DNA of 64,000 nt from Neodiprion pinetum (taxonomy: Eukaryota > Arthropoda > Insecta > Hymenoptera > Diprionidae): the NCBI RefSeq assembly GCF_021155775.2, contig NC_060232.1, forward strand, positions 18,979,922 to 19,043,921. The letters run 5' to 3'. This document shows positions 34,141-45,227 of the stretch, piece by piece (position 1 is the first letter of the stretch; each line of letters begins with the position of its first letter). A model generated the notes under the pieces. That model made no database searches. It was not told the origin of the DNA and worked only from the letters and a program-made list of their open reading frames with translations. A program made the position numbers and the translations under genes.

Positions 34141-35307
34141 CACCATTGCCACTTATCAAGATGTGTATTATTATCTAACGACGTTAATGTGAGTTTCACA
34201 GGCGTTTTTGAACGTGACCTGCAGGTTCCAGCAACATCATTTTCTTAAGATTCCTGGGGGCTCAGCAAAGGAACTTCAACCAACTACAAAAACTATTTCA
34301 GTAATGCTACCGTGACATTAATGACACTGCTGTAGATGTTGTAACATATGAGGTTTAATATTAACAAAAATTCTAGACTTAATAACTTTGAGCGTGAACA
34401 ATTGCGATGTGACAGCGCTCGCTATAAAATAAAAACTGAAATTATGTAATAGATTTCGTTGTTCAACTTGCCTGAGGAATTACTGTTCAGTGCCTACGAG
34501 TCTTTTGCGTCCGGGGCCATGGCGATTTTCGGTTGTTAGCGCGTTCGACCAACTCGCGTCAACAGGGATGCCAAATCTCCAATGAACGAGGAAGCGAGCG
34601 TGCAATACACGTAAAAATAGTCAGTAAGACGCGGTCGTCCGTCGCGCAACGACACCAAGGCGAGAGAGTCCTGTGCTCTCTCACATACGGCTTCCCAAAA
34701 GAAGGGAGATAATTCAATAATCGAAACGATCGGGTGAACGGTCGTATGGTTCCAGATTCTCCGAACGCGGGTGAACAGCCATACGATCCTCGATTCTCTG
34801 ATCAAAAAATCAAACGCAAACTGAGGATTGCAATGGCACGGACCAAGCTGGCTTCTTGACAAAGGAAAAAACGTAAACAACATAAAACGTCGTGGGTTTT
34901 TATGCCGCAAGGCTTTTCCCACAAGAGCCAATAAACGACAAAAATCCGATGGCTCAAATCGCGAGTGTACTTTATTTTGAAACCAAAACCTTCAACCTTT
35001 ATCCCTCATAAGAAAAAATCCAAGAAAAATTAAATATACAGAATCACGAGGCGACTTTGAAAATAAAGGAACTTCGACTATACAATTGCCATAGTTGGTG
35101 TGTACATGAGCGTGGTCCTTATTCACATTATTGACTATGTTTTTTTTTTTGTGCAGTCCCCCAACTCACCTGAAAATAATTCAAAAAAAATTCCGTAATG
35201 TTTTCAGATTTTAATCTTTACTCCTTGTGCTGCCCCGCAAGGTTTTTGTTTAGCCATAAGAATAACATAGGATTTTATGATCACTTTACAGTTCATTCTT
35301 TTTCTCT
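34141..35307. other. No recognised gene
   Basis: The GC-richer part 34490-34930 carries an open minus-strand frame of 131 codons (34931-34536) without a known domain. Two imperfect copies of a GGGTGAAC(G/A)G(T/C)C(G/A)TA motif lie near 34730 and 34770. Everything else is AT-rich. Confidence 0.4.
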
Positions 35308-35560
35308 GGCAATTTTTATGGGAAAAATCTGAATCAGACAGGGATTTATCAAGTGTAATTAGCTCTTTACAAGGATATTTTTTCTGAGAATCGCGTGTTA
35401 AGTACACTGTACGTAAGACGCAATTCTTACAATTTTTTATCATAAATCCACTGGAAATAATAGAAAAATAAAGCTATCAGAAAAAGTGAAAAAATTTGAA
35501 ACAAGCTAATTACACTTGATAAATCTCCGTTTGATTCAGATTTGTCACGTGAAAATTACC
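35308..35560. repeat. Inverted repeat, about 55 bp arms
   Basis: 35308-35365 (core GAATCAGACAGGGATTTATC, AAGTGTAATTAGCT) is repeated in reverse complement at 35504-35560 with about 85-90 percent identity by eye. The loop is about 140 bp. It is perhaps a small foldback element. Confidence 0.75.
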
Positions 35561-36050
35561 GGAGAGAGGAATACCGGAAGTTGAAATAAAATTCTAAAAT
35601 AATCAGGGTTTTTTTTTGGATTGTTGAGAGTCTATTGGGCGAGTGACACGGAAAAAATTATTCAACTCCTTGAATAAGGATCACCATAGTGTGCTGTAAC
35701 GTTCGAGATTTTGCTAGAGCCATTGGCGGGTGCAACGTCGTTATTGAGAGTTGTCGTGTCCTTTATTTCAGTGAATTTTCATTATTGAAAGAAATGAAAG
35801 AATCTTTTCTTCAATAGGGAAGAAAAGGCACAGGTTACGTTTACATAAAACACCCTGTTCATTTAGCCTAATCTTGGATCATGGGCTCGGGCAGGTTGAA
35901 CTATCGTCACCGCATTTTCACAGACTTTGGCAGTAGAACCACCAAAACTGCGTTCCAACACATATCGCTGACTCAGGTAGATTAGCCACCGTCGAAACAT
36001 TCCCGCAGTCTTCACAGAGTCTGCACACTTTAATCTGGTGAGTTAGAGTT
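35561..36050. other. No gene seen
   Basis: Mixed-composition flank ending at AGAGTT (36045-36050), the putative left target duplication of the Polinton. Confidence 0.4.
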
Positions 36051-36737
36051 AGTAGTATAGCTATGCTGGTTCTGGATACAAACACCTACCTTACCGGCAT
36101 GCACCCCAGATGCAAACCCTTAAAGGTTACTCCCCACCCCTCGTAGGATGAATGTGCTCTGCCGATCGATCGTCAGTAACAGAAATTTCCCAAGTGACCA
36201 TGGTCTTCGGTAAAAAATCCCCCAAATTGCCGCAGTTTTTAACACTCGTGCATTATTCGTCGGTAAGAAGTGCTTCAAATTAGTTATCAGTTACCGTAGG
36301 TTTTAATCTTACCAGTAAAATAGCGCTCTCGGTTACCATGTTCATTGAGCGGGATCGAGTAACTGCATTACGGAGCGCACTCCGTGAATCCTCGGGCGTT
36401 CCACTGAGAATCTTCGCACGTGTCAGGTTGAGCTTCCAGAAGGTTCAAGAAAATTCTCCGACGATCGAGAGGTTTCGAGGAGGAGGTACGACGTTGGAAG
36501 TCAAATGCAACGACCATGAACGAATTTAAGCTGACAAACTATTCTCGGAATTGTCCGGCGTGTTTCGACTTGACGTTGGACGGCCTGCAATCGAACGATT
36601 TCGGCACGACGTTGAATTCTGGAAGTTTCTGAAATAAACTCTTGACTGGCAGGACAGAGCTTGAATTAACGGTTGATATTGATGATGGAAAATATTTTTT
36701 TGAATAAAACTATAGGTTTCAATTTGACATAGAATTC
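36051..36737. repeat. Left Polinton terminal inverted repeat
   Basis: Matches the reverse complement of the right side block by block: GCTGGTTCTGGATA.AAACACCTAC, GTGCTCTGCCGATCGATCGTC, TAACCGAGAGCGCTATTT-type sequence, and near the inner end TATTGATGATGGAAAATATTT. The repeat stops at CATAGAATTC (36728-36737). Confidence 0.88.
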
Positions 36738-37099
36738 GTGGGGCTGTTATGAAACGTTGTAATATTTAATCGAACTAGGTGGTGAAGTTTAAAAGGACAT
36801 AATTTTTGTGAAACACCCTGACTCTTGGTACTTGATAGAAGTTTACTATATTGGCGAATTACCTCTGCCTCACTCTGACCTACTGCGCTAATGCGTAGGC
36901 CTCGAAATCCTGAACCTGACTCCCGTAGGCAAAGTGAAATATCCCCATCTACTGAGCAATCATACTTCCATGTATCACTAGCGATTAGTTCACTACCACA
37001 ACTCTCTTGTACGTGTGGCGTCCGAAATTTCTTCGCCAAGTTCGAAGAACTGCCCTAACATCTTAAATCCCGCTGCAGGTTCGTTCGAGAAATATCTTG

Positions 37100-38575
37100 A
37101 AATTTTCGCTGAAGAATATTGCATAGGATTGTTCGCGAATTTTCGACAATGTGTGAGTCACGTTGTTGTTTACCCATAAAATAGGCCATGTCAGCGTAGA
37201 GCAGTCATTTTGAAGCAAACCTTGCAACTACAGCTTTTTCAAGTGTGTGATCGAAAAACGAAAAAACAAACATGGAAGAAATCTTCACCGATAGAGATTC
37301 AAAAGTAGATTCGATTTGAAACCCAAAATATCAGACTTGTGAATCAAATTTTACGAAATAATGCCTCAACGATCGGACAGATGACACGAATTTTGACCAC
37401 AATTGGAATTTTAAAATTATTGACAGCTAAATTTCAACAATTTCAAAAAGTGGGTGACGGATTATGAAGCCGACGAAGAAGTGATCGAGTACGGTGAAAA
37501 CATTTGGAGACAGCTTTCGAGAGCTGCATTATTAGAACGGAAGCCTTAATCAATCTGCGGCATAAAGCTTTGAGCAGGTTCTTGGAAGATGCAAAACACC
37601 TCGTCATTGCAATACGAAGAAGATGCTGCAAAAGGCAGGAAGTTTAAAAGCGAACTGTGTCTGGTCCCGTAAATTCAGTGTGACGAAAAACCCTGAAATT
37701 ACATAAGAAATTGAATTTCTTGATACTGAAAATCGAGTCATCCTCCAACCAACGAACATACACGGATGTTTTGGAGAGAACGTGAAGCAAAAAGTGTTCG
37801 CCAAAGTGAAGGATCTCCAAGAAGAAAACTCTGGCTGGTCGTTGACCGAAATAATCAATTTGACTGTGAATAATAACAAGTACGAGGAGGTGTGTTCACA
37901 TACACACCACTCCCTAAGGATATTCAAGATAAAAAGGCTGTCATCAACATTAGTAACAGCCACTCATATTGCTTTCTTTGGTCGGTCACCGCAGCCCTCT
38001 TTCCAGCCAACAAGAATCCCACCTAAATCACTTCGTATCCGCATTTCAGCTCAGTGCTGTAGTACGATGGTATGAATTTTCCGAAGTCTTTGAATCAAAT
38101 TCCAAAATTTTTAAAACTTATCGAACTTTCAATTAACGCCTATGGCATAGAATGTACTGGAAAAAAAGCACAGTGAAATTGTACTTGTTTATTTCAGCCA
38201 AAACAAGTCTGATAAACCTGCAATTCATCTTTTAGTGATGGAGACTGAAATTGATGACGACGATGATGATGAAATGGAAAATTATGAGAAGAAAGTAACA
38301 CATCGTTCTGCTTGAATTTGAAATTTATCGCGATTAACAAGATCAAAAATTTTTGATCACTTTGCTCGCATTTGGTTATGCGATACGTGCCTGTCACACT
38401 TTCAATATGAAAGATGTTTGTTGAAGTACAGAGTTGATTGCATGAATTTGAACGAAACCAAAGTTATTTTACCAACAGAAGAGGACAAGATTATAAAATT
38501 TTTCAATTTTAGACACCAAGAAACCATTCCGTTGTGCACTTACGCGGCCCTTCAATGTTTACTGCAACCTACTCT
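37100..38575 (+). pseudogene. Polinton-type B-family DNA polymerase, N-terminal fragment
   Basis: Pieces in several plus-strand frames are RTEALINLRHKALSRFLEDA (about 37540), VFAKVKDLQEENSGWSLTEI (about 37800), then motifs around SYCFLWSV (about 37960), a segment near 38395 with a CDTCL zinc-finger-like cluster, and VILPTEEDKIIKFFNF and IPLCTYAALQCLL (38470-38560). The last lies where the 3'-5' exonuclease motif I (D-x-E) would be, with both acidic residues lost. The sequence breaks off there, before any polymerase palm motif. The family is protein-primed PolB of Mavericks/adintovirus-like elements. Multiple stops make the fragment inactive. Confidence 0.65.
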
Positions 38576-39937
38576 TAACCCTTCGAAGCATGATGGGAAC
38601 CCACGTCGTGGACGGCTCGGTCCGTTCTAAATGACTCAATATAGTAGTGTACTGATTGTGAGTTACACTCGTAAACAAGCCACATACACATGTCTCAAAT
38701 GTACCTCTTGCGACGGTATCTGCAACGTCTAGATATAATAGCGTCAAATAATAACGCATACTCAATATATATATTCCTAATTTCAAGTTTCATCCAGGGT
38801 TCGGGGAGCCATTTGGAGCGCGCATCAGAAATGCCACGTTACAATATACATATTAACTTGAAATCAGGAATCCCGCGATCAGACCGCTAATTATTTCGTA
38901 AAAGAGCGCCAGGACAAAGGTCACGCATCTGATACTCTGAGAGGGGACATTTCACAGTCTGGCGAATACGACTTTTCAGGATTTTTGTTTATTTTTATTT
39001 TTTTTTGTTTCGAATAAATGCGACATCATACACGGGATCGGCGGCAAATTCGAAATTGTTATAGGATCACAGTCGCGACGGATCGCGACGAGAGGAGAAA
39101 CTCACACGAGGCTACTGAGAGAACGCCAACATAGAGCTCTGCCGCGAGGGAAACCAGACCGGACGAGACTCCCGTTGGCTAGACGTAGCCTCCCCTCACC
39201 ACGCTGACGTCAGGCAACCTCGCGGAGTCGTCACCACGCCACTGTCGAACTACAGGACACTGGAGAATTAGACAGCCAATCAACGCTCCGCAACAGCGGG
39301 AGTTAACGATAGCGATAAGTTAGGCTATTAGAATTTCGTAAAGAAAACACCAATGTGATCGGAAGAATTTTGCACGACTGATAGCGCCTATGTTCGAGGC
39401 ATGTTCGAATTTCGGCTCCGATTAGCGAAGCTGGACACTTGATTCCTGGTGACAGTTCGCAAGCGTTGTGGTTGAGTAGAAAAGAAAAGCGAAAAAGTGA
39501 AGAAAGTAGTATTTTGTGTGCGTCATTGCCGAGAATGGTGATGGCACGTTTTTGGTGTGGCTGCGAAGCGGTAAGCGCTGTTAATTCTTTGCGAACATAT
39601 TTCGGGTGCAATTTAGATCGGCGCACCAATCAACGGTTGGCCAGTTACTCGTTGAGTTAGAGTAGCACTCGAAATTTGTTTGCCGATCTCCTTGTTTGAT
39701 GGCCGTAGCCTGAGTTCTCGCGATGACGCGGAGAGTAGAATTTGGTTTGAGTATGGTATAGAGTCGAGTCACTCTGGTTTCAAATTGAGCGCAGCCAAAT
39801 TCCGCTGCACGGGGTCCAGTCGAGTCAGCTTAGATAAAAGTGTCACCTCTCGTGTAGGTCGCGTATCGTCGTGCGTGAGTGCTCGGGTTAGCAGGGCGAT
39901 TTGTGTACTTTGTGGGAATTACGAGTACAGATCGAGT
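38576..39937. other. Unassigned block, partly GC-rich
   Basis: 39030-39300 and 39540-39940 are GC-richer and contain short open frames on both strands without domains. It starts at CTTAACCCTTCGAAGC, which may be the end of some insertion. No repeat partner was found in the window. Confidence 0.35.
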
Positions 39938-39972
39938 TCGGATCACTGATATATATATACACTGGATTGGAT
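39938..39972. repeat. Left arm of a distant 35 bp inverted repeat
   Basis: This sequence (from TCGGATCACTGATA through CACTGGATTGGAT) recurs inverted at 49499-49533. The two flank the double-THAP gene and both Kolobok elements. They may be ends of an element that carried the THAP gene. Confidence 0.6.
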
Positions 39973-40664
39973 ATTACCGTATACTCTACGTGTAAGCTCG
40001 TGTGTCCAATTGAACACTTGAATTTCCGCCATCTTGTACAGAAAGTTGTCACAGAATGCGCGCTAGATTTGAACTGCGTAAAATATGCTATTTAAATCTA
40101 ACGATATATTCGTCACACAAAAATGTTTTTGACGAGTAAAATAATGTTTGATACATTAAATGAAGAACAAATCATTTTTTCGAAGGTATATTATTATTTA
40201 CAATTATATGATGTAAAAGATCATTAAATAATATGACGAAAAACTTGTATTTAAGCGTGATTTTTCTTTATGTTCAAAAGAAGTCCTCAATTCTAAGAAG
40301 TTTCCGTCCATTATCCTTTATCCTATGGTGGGCTGAATTTCATACGGATTATTCAAAAATTTGTATAACACTAATTCAACCGTTAGGGAATCCATTTACC
40401 ATCCATTGATCATCAAAGTGGAGCTTAAGACATGTAAAAAAAGTTTTGAATTAAACTATATCGAATTGGGTGAGTAAAAACTTTATTCAAAAATATGGAG
40501 AATAAAACATTCCTTGCAAACGTTAAGGAATTTTTATAGAGTTGCGTGCGATAAGCCACAACAATATAATTAGTAGTATCAATCCACAATCCATTCACAT
40601 GAAGGAAAAGTTACAAGCACAATCAAAAGAAAATAAAAAAGATGTACATATCTGAGCATGCAAA

Positions 40665-41729
40665 TCAGGTACAAATGTGTAGGTGCTCATGTAATTTGGT
40701 TACATTCACTGTGGTGGGCCGATCGGATTCATCCTGAAATTCGGTCTGCTGCAAGTTTTCACCTACAGATAAGTTACTAATAAATAACGACAATGGAAAT
40801 ACACAGAAATGTGTCACACACGATTTTTCTGTAACAGAGCACTTTATAATCTGTAGGTAATTAACCGCTTCGACGACATTGACGCAATAGTGCATCACAT
40901 CAACGTGTCTTTATGCACACTGAGTTTTCTCTGACCTAAAAGGGATTAATAGTTTCAGATCTTACCAAATAACGTTGGGATACTGCCTTTTCGTAAAGTT
41001 ATATAATTTTTACTTTTCTTCTGAAAGCAAGAGAGTTCAAAGTGGTCGGAACACAGAAAGCTATCACTTGATGGAGACCACGGACCAATGTTTATATTTG
41101 CGATCCACTGCTTCATAATATCAGGTTCATCCAATGGGAACCTACATAACAAGCAAAGTTTAAATTTATTAATTCACACGTTATATTGCATTGAGTAACG
41201 GTACTTACTTGAAGAATGAATAGCCACGTCCATATTCCCTTAATCGGTGACAAGATGAACACTCTGATTTTGGGTTGTCAAATATAGTTGGTACACTGTT
41301 CTTTTTCAATGTAATTAGGAATCCTGTCCTATCAAAGCAGTCGTTTGTAAAATGAGCCGAACACAATGTGCTATTTCGGTTTGGCTTCCAGTCCTTCCTC
41401 TTCATTTCTTTTAACCACTGCTGAAGGTGCAACACATCTTTCACGGGAAATCTACATATCGAATTATAATTTAATCCCTGAGTCAATAATACCCGAGTTT
41501 TCAATTTCAATTATAATAAGATCGGTTCATAATTCAAATATTGTGAATTTTTACTGACACGATTCGTACGTTATAATACTCGTTAAATATAATTAGTAAA
41601 TACTTCGTATGCTGACATAACCTCTGCAAGTTATCATTTGCAGAACGCTTCAGCGTTGTATACTCACTTGTGAAATGATCGCCCACAATATTTTGATTGC
41701 TTTGTTTTGCAAAAAACGCAGGTACTCAT
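40665..41729 (-). CDS. Double THAP-domain protein, four exons
   Basis: Exons 41729-41668, 41451-41209, 41141-40966 and 40762-40665 join in frame to a 192-residue product with GT/AG borders throughout. THAP domain 1 starts MSTCVFCKTKQSKYC and contains FPVKDV, W in LQQWLKEM, LCSAHF and VPTIF. Domain 2 runs from CSSCHRLREYGRGYSFFK through FPLDEP, IMKQW, LCSDHF to IPTLFG. Both have the C2CH zinc ligands, the conserved Trp and an AVPTIF-like end. Each is cut by an intron at the same codon and phase (Lys codon AA|N before Phe-Pro). The C-terminus is only about 30 residues, without coiled coil or catalytic domain. It should bind DNA. It may be a host-type gene or a TE-captured one. Confidence 0.8.
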
Positions 41730-42099
41730 TGTTACCTCAATAATTGTTACTGTAATTTTCCAACACAATCGATTATATACACATACATATATCACGTATA
41801 TATTTATATATATCTGAAGTGACAAGAATCTGTACAAAATGGCTACCGTTCAATTGGCGCGACGGCACCACGCTTAAGGGAGCTTTCCAGTGTGAAATTT
41901 TCAAAAAATCGATTTTTTTTTTTTTGCTTTATCGAATAGTATACACTCTTCCGAATATTCCCTGAAATTTTCATGCCGAAATTCAGATTATTTCGGTTAC
42001 TGTACAGCATTTCTTGGTAGAAGGCAACGGAGCGCTACAGCTGCCGCGTCGGCCGTCTGCCCGTGCGACTGTTATTTCTATTGTCTCGTTCCTACCTGC

Positions 42100-42713
42100 A
42101 CGTACATGAACTTGGCTCGCCAATTGTCGAAAATGTGAATTCGGACTATTGCATAATTTGCCGTTAATTAGTCGTAAATTAGTCGCGCAATTTATTTTTT
42201 TGTCGCACTCAATTTTGAAAAAAAAAAAACGGATGGCGTGCTAACTTTTCAAAAACTTAGCGCGCCATCCACCAAAATAACGCACAGCGAGCATCATTCG
42301 TAATTCTGACTTGGTTGATAATTTGCCAGAAATAAGCCGCAAATTAGTCGTCGAACTTTTGTTTTTGTCGCACTCAATTTTCAAAAACAAAAGCGGATGG
42401 CGTTCTGATTTTTCAAGAATTTAGCCCGCCAACTACCAAAATAACGCACAGCGAGCACCATGAGTGATTCTGATTAGGTTGATAATTTGCCGCAAATAAG
42501 CCGCAAATTAGTCGTCGAATTTTTGTTTTTGTCGCACTCAATTTTCAAATACAAAACCGGATGTCTTTAGAATTTAGCACGCCATCCGCTTTTTTTTTTT
42601 TAATTGGGTGCGACAAAATAATAAGGCGTGACTAATTTCCGGCTAATTGACGGCAAATTATGCAATAGTCCGATTTCATATTTTCGATAATTAGCGAGCC
42701 AAGTTCATGTACG
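42100..42713. mobile_element. 614 bp MITE with internal tandem repeats, inside the Kolobok 5' UTR
   Basis: Ends CGTACATGAACTTGGCTCGC and its reverse complement define inverted repeats of about 70 bp. TCCTACCTGC occurs on both sides (42090-42099 and 42714-42723), a 10 bp duplication. The interior is nearly three units of about 165 bp, each with AATTTGCC...AAATTAGTCG, TTGTCGCACTCAATTTT and a hairpin GGATGGCG...CGCCATCC. No coding content. A 10 bp duplication suggests a Mutator-like or IS4EU-like source. Confidence 0.85.
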
Positions 42714-42753
42714 TCCTACCTGCTCGTCGTTCAGTTCGATTTCGACATTCAAA

Positions 42754-44628
42754 ATGGATAGATGTACGAAAGAGGAATGTGCGTGGCAGGATAGAAAAGG
42801 CTCGAGAAGCGGACATCCGCGAAATAGACGAAAAAGATCCGGTGGTTTCAAGGGAACAAATCGACACGATATCAAAACGAATCTAACGTTTGCGAGCACT
42901 TCGGCAGCAAAAATCTTGAAAAAGAGTCCAGAGTTTGAAGTCCGAATCGATCAAACGTTTAGCTACGTGATTTTGGAGTTCTTTTTGGTTTTCGGCGCTC
43001 TTCAGGAACTGTTGAAGTGCAAAAAGTGTAATAGCGACGTGAAGTTTTTTAAAAAATCGATTCGCGGATTGGGCTTTAAAATTTGTGTTCAGTGTTCGTG
43101 TCCAGATCCGGCCGAGATAGATTCTTGTCCTTTGATAAAAAATGCTTATGAAATCAATCGTCGTTTCTGCTTTGTCATGCGATTGGTCGGCATCGGCATA
43201 AATGGCATTAGAAATTTTATCGCCTTGATGGATTTAACTGCAAACTTCAATAATAACACCTATTATGGAATCGTAAAAATCCTGCAGATTGCAGCGAAAT
43301 CAATATACGAGGCCGTCGTGAAAAAAGCAGGTACCGAAGAGAAGGAAAAAACTTTGGAAGCAGAAAATCGGGGCGATATTCTGACGGTGTCCGGTGATGG
43401 ATCGTGGTCGAAACGCGGTTTCACGTCGCGCATGGGTATCGTGTCCGTGATTGGAAAATATACCAACAAAGTTTTGGATGTTGCTGTCAAATCAAGCTTC
43501 TGCAAGGCTTGTGTATTCTGGAAAGGACAAGAGGGAACAACCGAGTACGAGGCGTGGTCTGAGACGCATGAATCCGAATGCAACGTCAATCACGAAGGCA
43601 GCGCGGGAAAAATGGAAGTCGACGGTATAATCGAAGTATTCAAGAGATCAGAAGAATTGCACAACGCGAAATACGGTTTCTATATAGGAGACGGCGATAC
43701 AAAAACATTCAAGATGTTATTAGAAGCCAAGCCGTACGGTGACGATTTGACGGTAAAAAAAAAGGAATGCGTTTTGCACGTGAAAAAGCGAGTATATAAA
43801 AGGGGAAACGAAGCAAGAAAAAGGTTAGTTCAACTAAAAAAGGCCAAAAATCAAATCGAAGACAAGGCAATGGAGAGTGAACCGAAAAAAAAAGGATCTC
43901 GTTCGAGTTCTCCGAAAACTAAAAAAAATCAAACAAAAAACACTGCTGTTGAACCGAAAAGAGCGCAATTGACGTTAAAATTATTGACAAATCTCTCGGA
44001 ATATTATGGCTTGGCAGTTCGTCGAAATTCCAATTCCGTGGAAAATATGAGGAAAGCCATATGGGCTACATTTCATCACAAAAGCTCAACTGATGAAAAT
44101 CCTCAGCATGAGTATTGCCCTCCGGGAGAAGATTCGTGGTGCGAATGGCGCAAGGCCGAGGCCACAGGAGAGGAGTACACCCATCCACCAGCACTCGACG
44201 AAGACGTACAACAAGTTTTAAAACCGATTTACGATGATCTAACAACGGAGGATCTCTTAGAACGATGTACGGGCGCGAACACTCAAAATAATAACGAGAG
44301 CTTCAATCACTGTGTGTGGCAACTAGCCCCAAAGCACGTATTCTGCGGCAAGCAGATAGTAGAAATCGCTACGCAGTGTGCTGTGTGCACCTTCAATGAA
44401 GGTTACGACCCAATTTTAAAAATTTTGGAGACGATGGGATGCACGATAGGGCCGAGCGCCGCAGATTTCGCCGCTAAATACAAGAATGCGCGCATCACCC
44501 AAGCAAACCGCCGGGCGTCCCTGGATAGCAAAGAGGCGAGGACAGCTCGTCGGATTGAACAATCCATTGAGCACGATCTTTTCGAAGAAGCAGAAGGGAT
44601 ATTGTATGGACCTGGCATCGCTGATTGA
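42754..44628 (+). CDS. Kolobok-type transposase, 624 aa
   Basis: The start ATGGATAG has a good context (CAAAATGG) and no competing upstream Met. A basic N-terminus is followed by a zinc-ribbon-like C-x2-C pair (LLKCKKCNSD, KICVQCSCPD; residues 88-125). The catalytic part shows SGDGSWSKRGF (first Asp, about residue 213), a Cys cluster with CKACVFW and H-x-C (zinc), YIGDGDTKTF (second Asp, about residue 310), a Lys-rich linker with nuclear-localisation character and NNNESFNH (Glu, about residue 515). The family is annotated in domain databases as a Mutator-like transposase domain and is found in Kolobok elements. The frame has no stop or shift, so it may be functional. Confidence 0.85.
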   Translation: MDRCTKEECAWQDRKGSRSGHPRNRRKRSGGFKGTNRHDIKTNLTFASTSAAKILKKSPEFEVRIDQTFSYVILEFFLVFGALQELLKCKKCNSDVKFFKKSIRGLGFKICVQCSCPDPAEIDSCPLIKNAYEINRRFCFVMRLVGIGINGIRNFIALMDLTANFNNNTYYGIVKILQIAAKSIYEAVVKKAGTEEKEKTLEAENRGDILTVSGDGSWSKRGFTSRMGIVSVIGKYTNKVLDVAVKSSFCKACVFWKGQEGTTEYEAWSETHESECNVNHEGSAGKMEVDGIIEVFKRSEELHNAKYGFYIGDGDTKTFKMLLEAKPYGDDLTVKKKECVLHVKKRVYKRGNEARKRLVQLKKAKNQIEDKAMESEPKKKGSRSSSPKTKKNQTKNTAVEPKRAQLTLKLLTNLSEYYGLAVRRNSNSVENMRKAIWATFHHKSSTDENPQHEYCPPGEDSWCEWRKAEATGEEYTHPPALDEDVQQVLKPIYDDLTTEDLLERCTGANTQNNNESFNHCVWQLAPKHVFCGKQIVEIATQCAVCTFNEGYDPILKILETMGCTIGPSAADFAAKYKNARITQANRRASLDSKEARTARRIEQSIEHDLFEEAEGILYGPGIAD

Positions 44629-44784
44629 CCGTAAGTAAACGATTTACCTAAAATTTCCTCACTTGAAACTTTGAACGCGTTTTTCTCGAAACAGCATTTT
44701 TCAAAACGGTGGCCAACTTGGAGGGCAGAGTTTTAAAGCTATCGAGTTGAATTTTTTACACAATATTCTTAACGTCATTGTTTA

Positions 44785-44937
44785 TCGTGCTATGGAAGCT
44801 TTTTTTTTTTTTTTGACATCTTCCTATTTTTTTGTAAAAAAAACTGCCAAAAAAAAATGCTAAAATCGATACTTTTTGTTCAAACCGGCGCCATTTTTGC
44901 AAAAAAAAAAAAAAAGAAAAAAGCTTCCATAGCACGA
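44785..44937. repeat. Hairpin in the Kolobok 3' region
   Basis: TCGTGCTATGGAAGCTTTTTT at 44785 onward pairs perfectly with AAAAAAGCTTCCATAGCACGA ending at 44937. The loop of about 110 bp consists mostly of A and T runs. Confidence 0.85.
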
Positions 44938-45227
44938 AAGCCAATTATATACCGATCAATAATCTTTTTGTGTTTTTTGTCTCAGATCAAAATTGTGACC
45001 CCCAATGTGGCCACCACATCCAAGTGCATTTTCTGCAACAATTGTTTCATCATTTTTATAGATACTAATTAATAAATAAATCGATCTTTAAAAAATTGTT
45101 TTGTATTCTTCAATACCCAATTAATATACAAAAAAAAAACCAGACCGATTAGATTATTTTTTCTTTAAAAAAAAAAATCGCGAAAAACAGCGATTTTTCG
45201 GGCTGTCACACTGGAAAGCCCCCTTAA

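Larger units (their letters stand above)
41878..45223 (+). mobile_element. Kolobok-like DNA transposon, apparently intact
   Basis: It is flanked by TTAA at 41874-41877 and 45224-45227. Termini GGGAGCTTTCCAGTGTGA and, inverted, GGGGGCTTTCCAGTGTGA differ at one base. It encodes one uninterrupted 624-codon transposase. A 614 bp MITE sits in its 5' UTR. TTAA targets and this transposase type together indicate the Kolobok superfamily. The right side 44640-45223 is non-coding with long A and T runs. Confidence 0.85.

Noticed and set aside
34536..34931. 131-codon minus-strand frame
   Set aside because: No recognisable domain, neighbour or splice context; left as an unassigned block.
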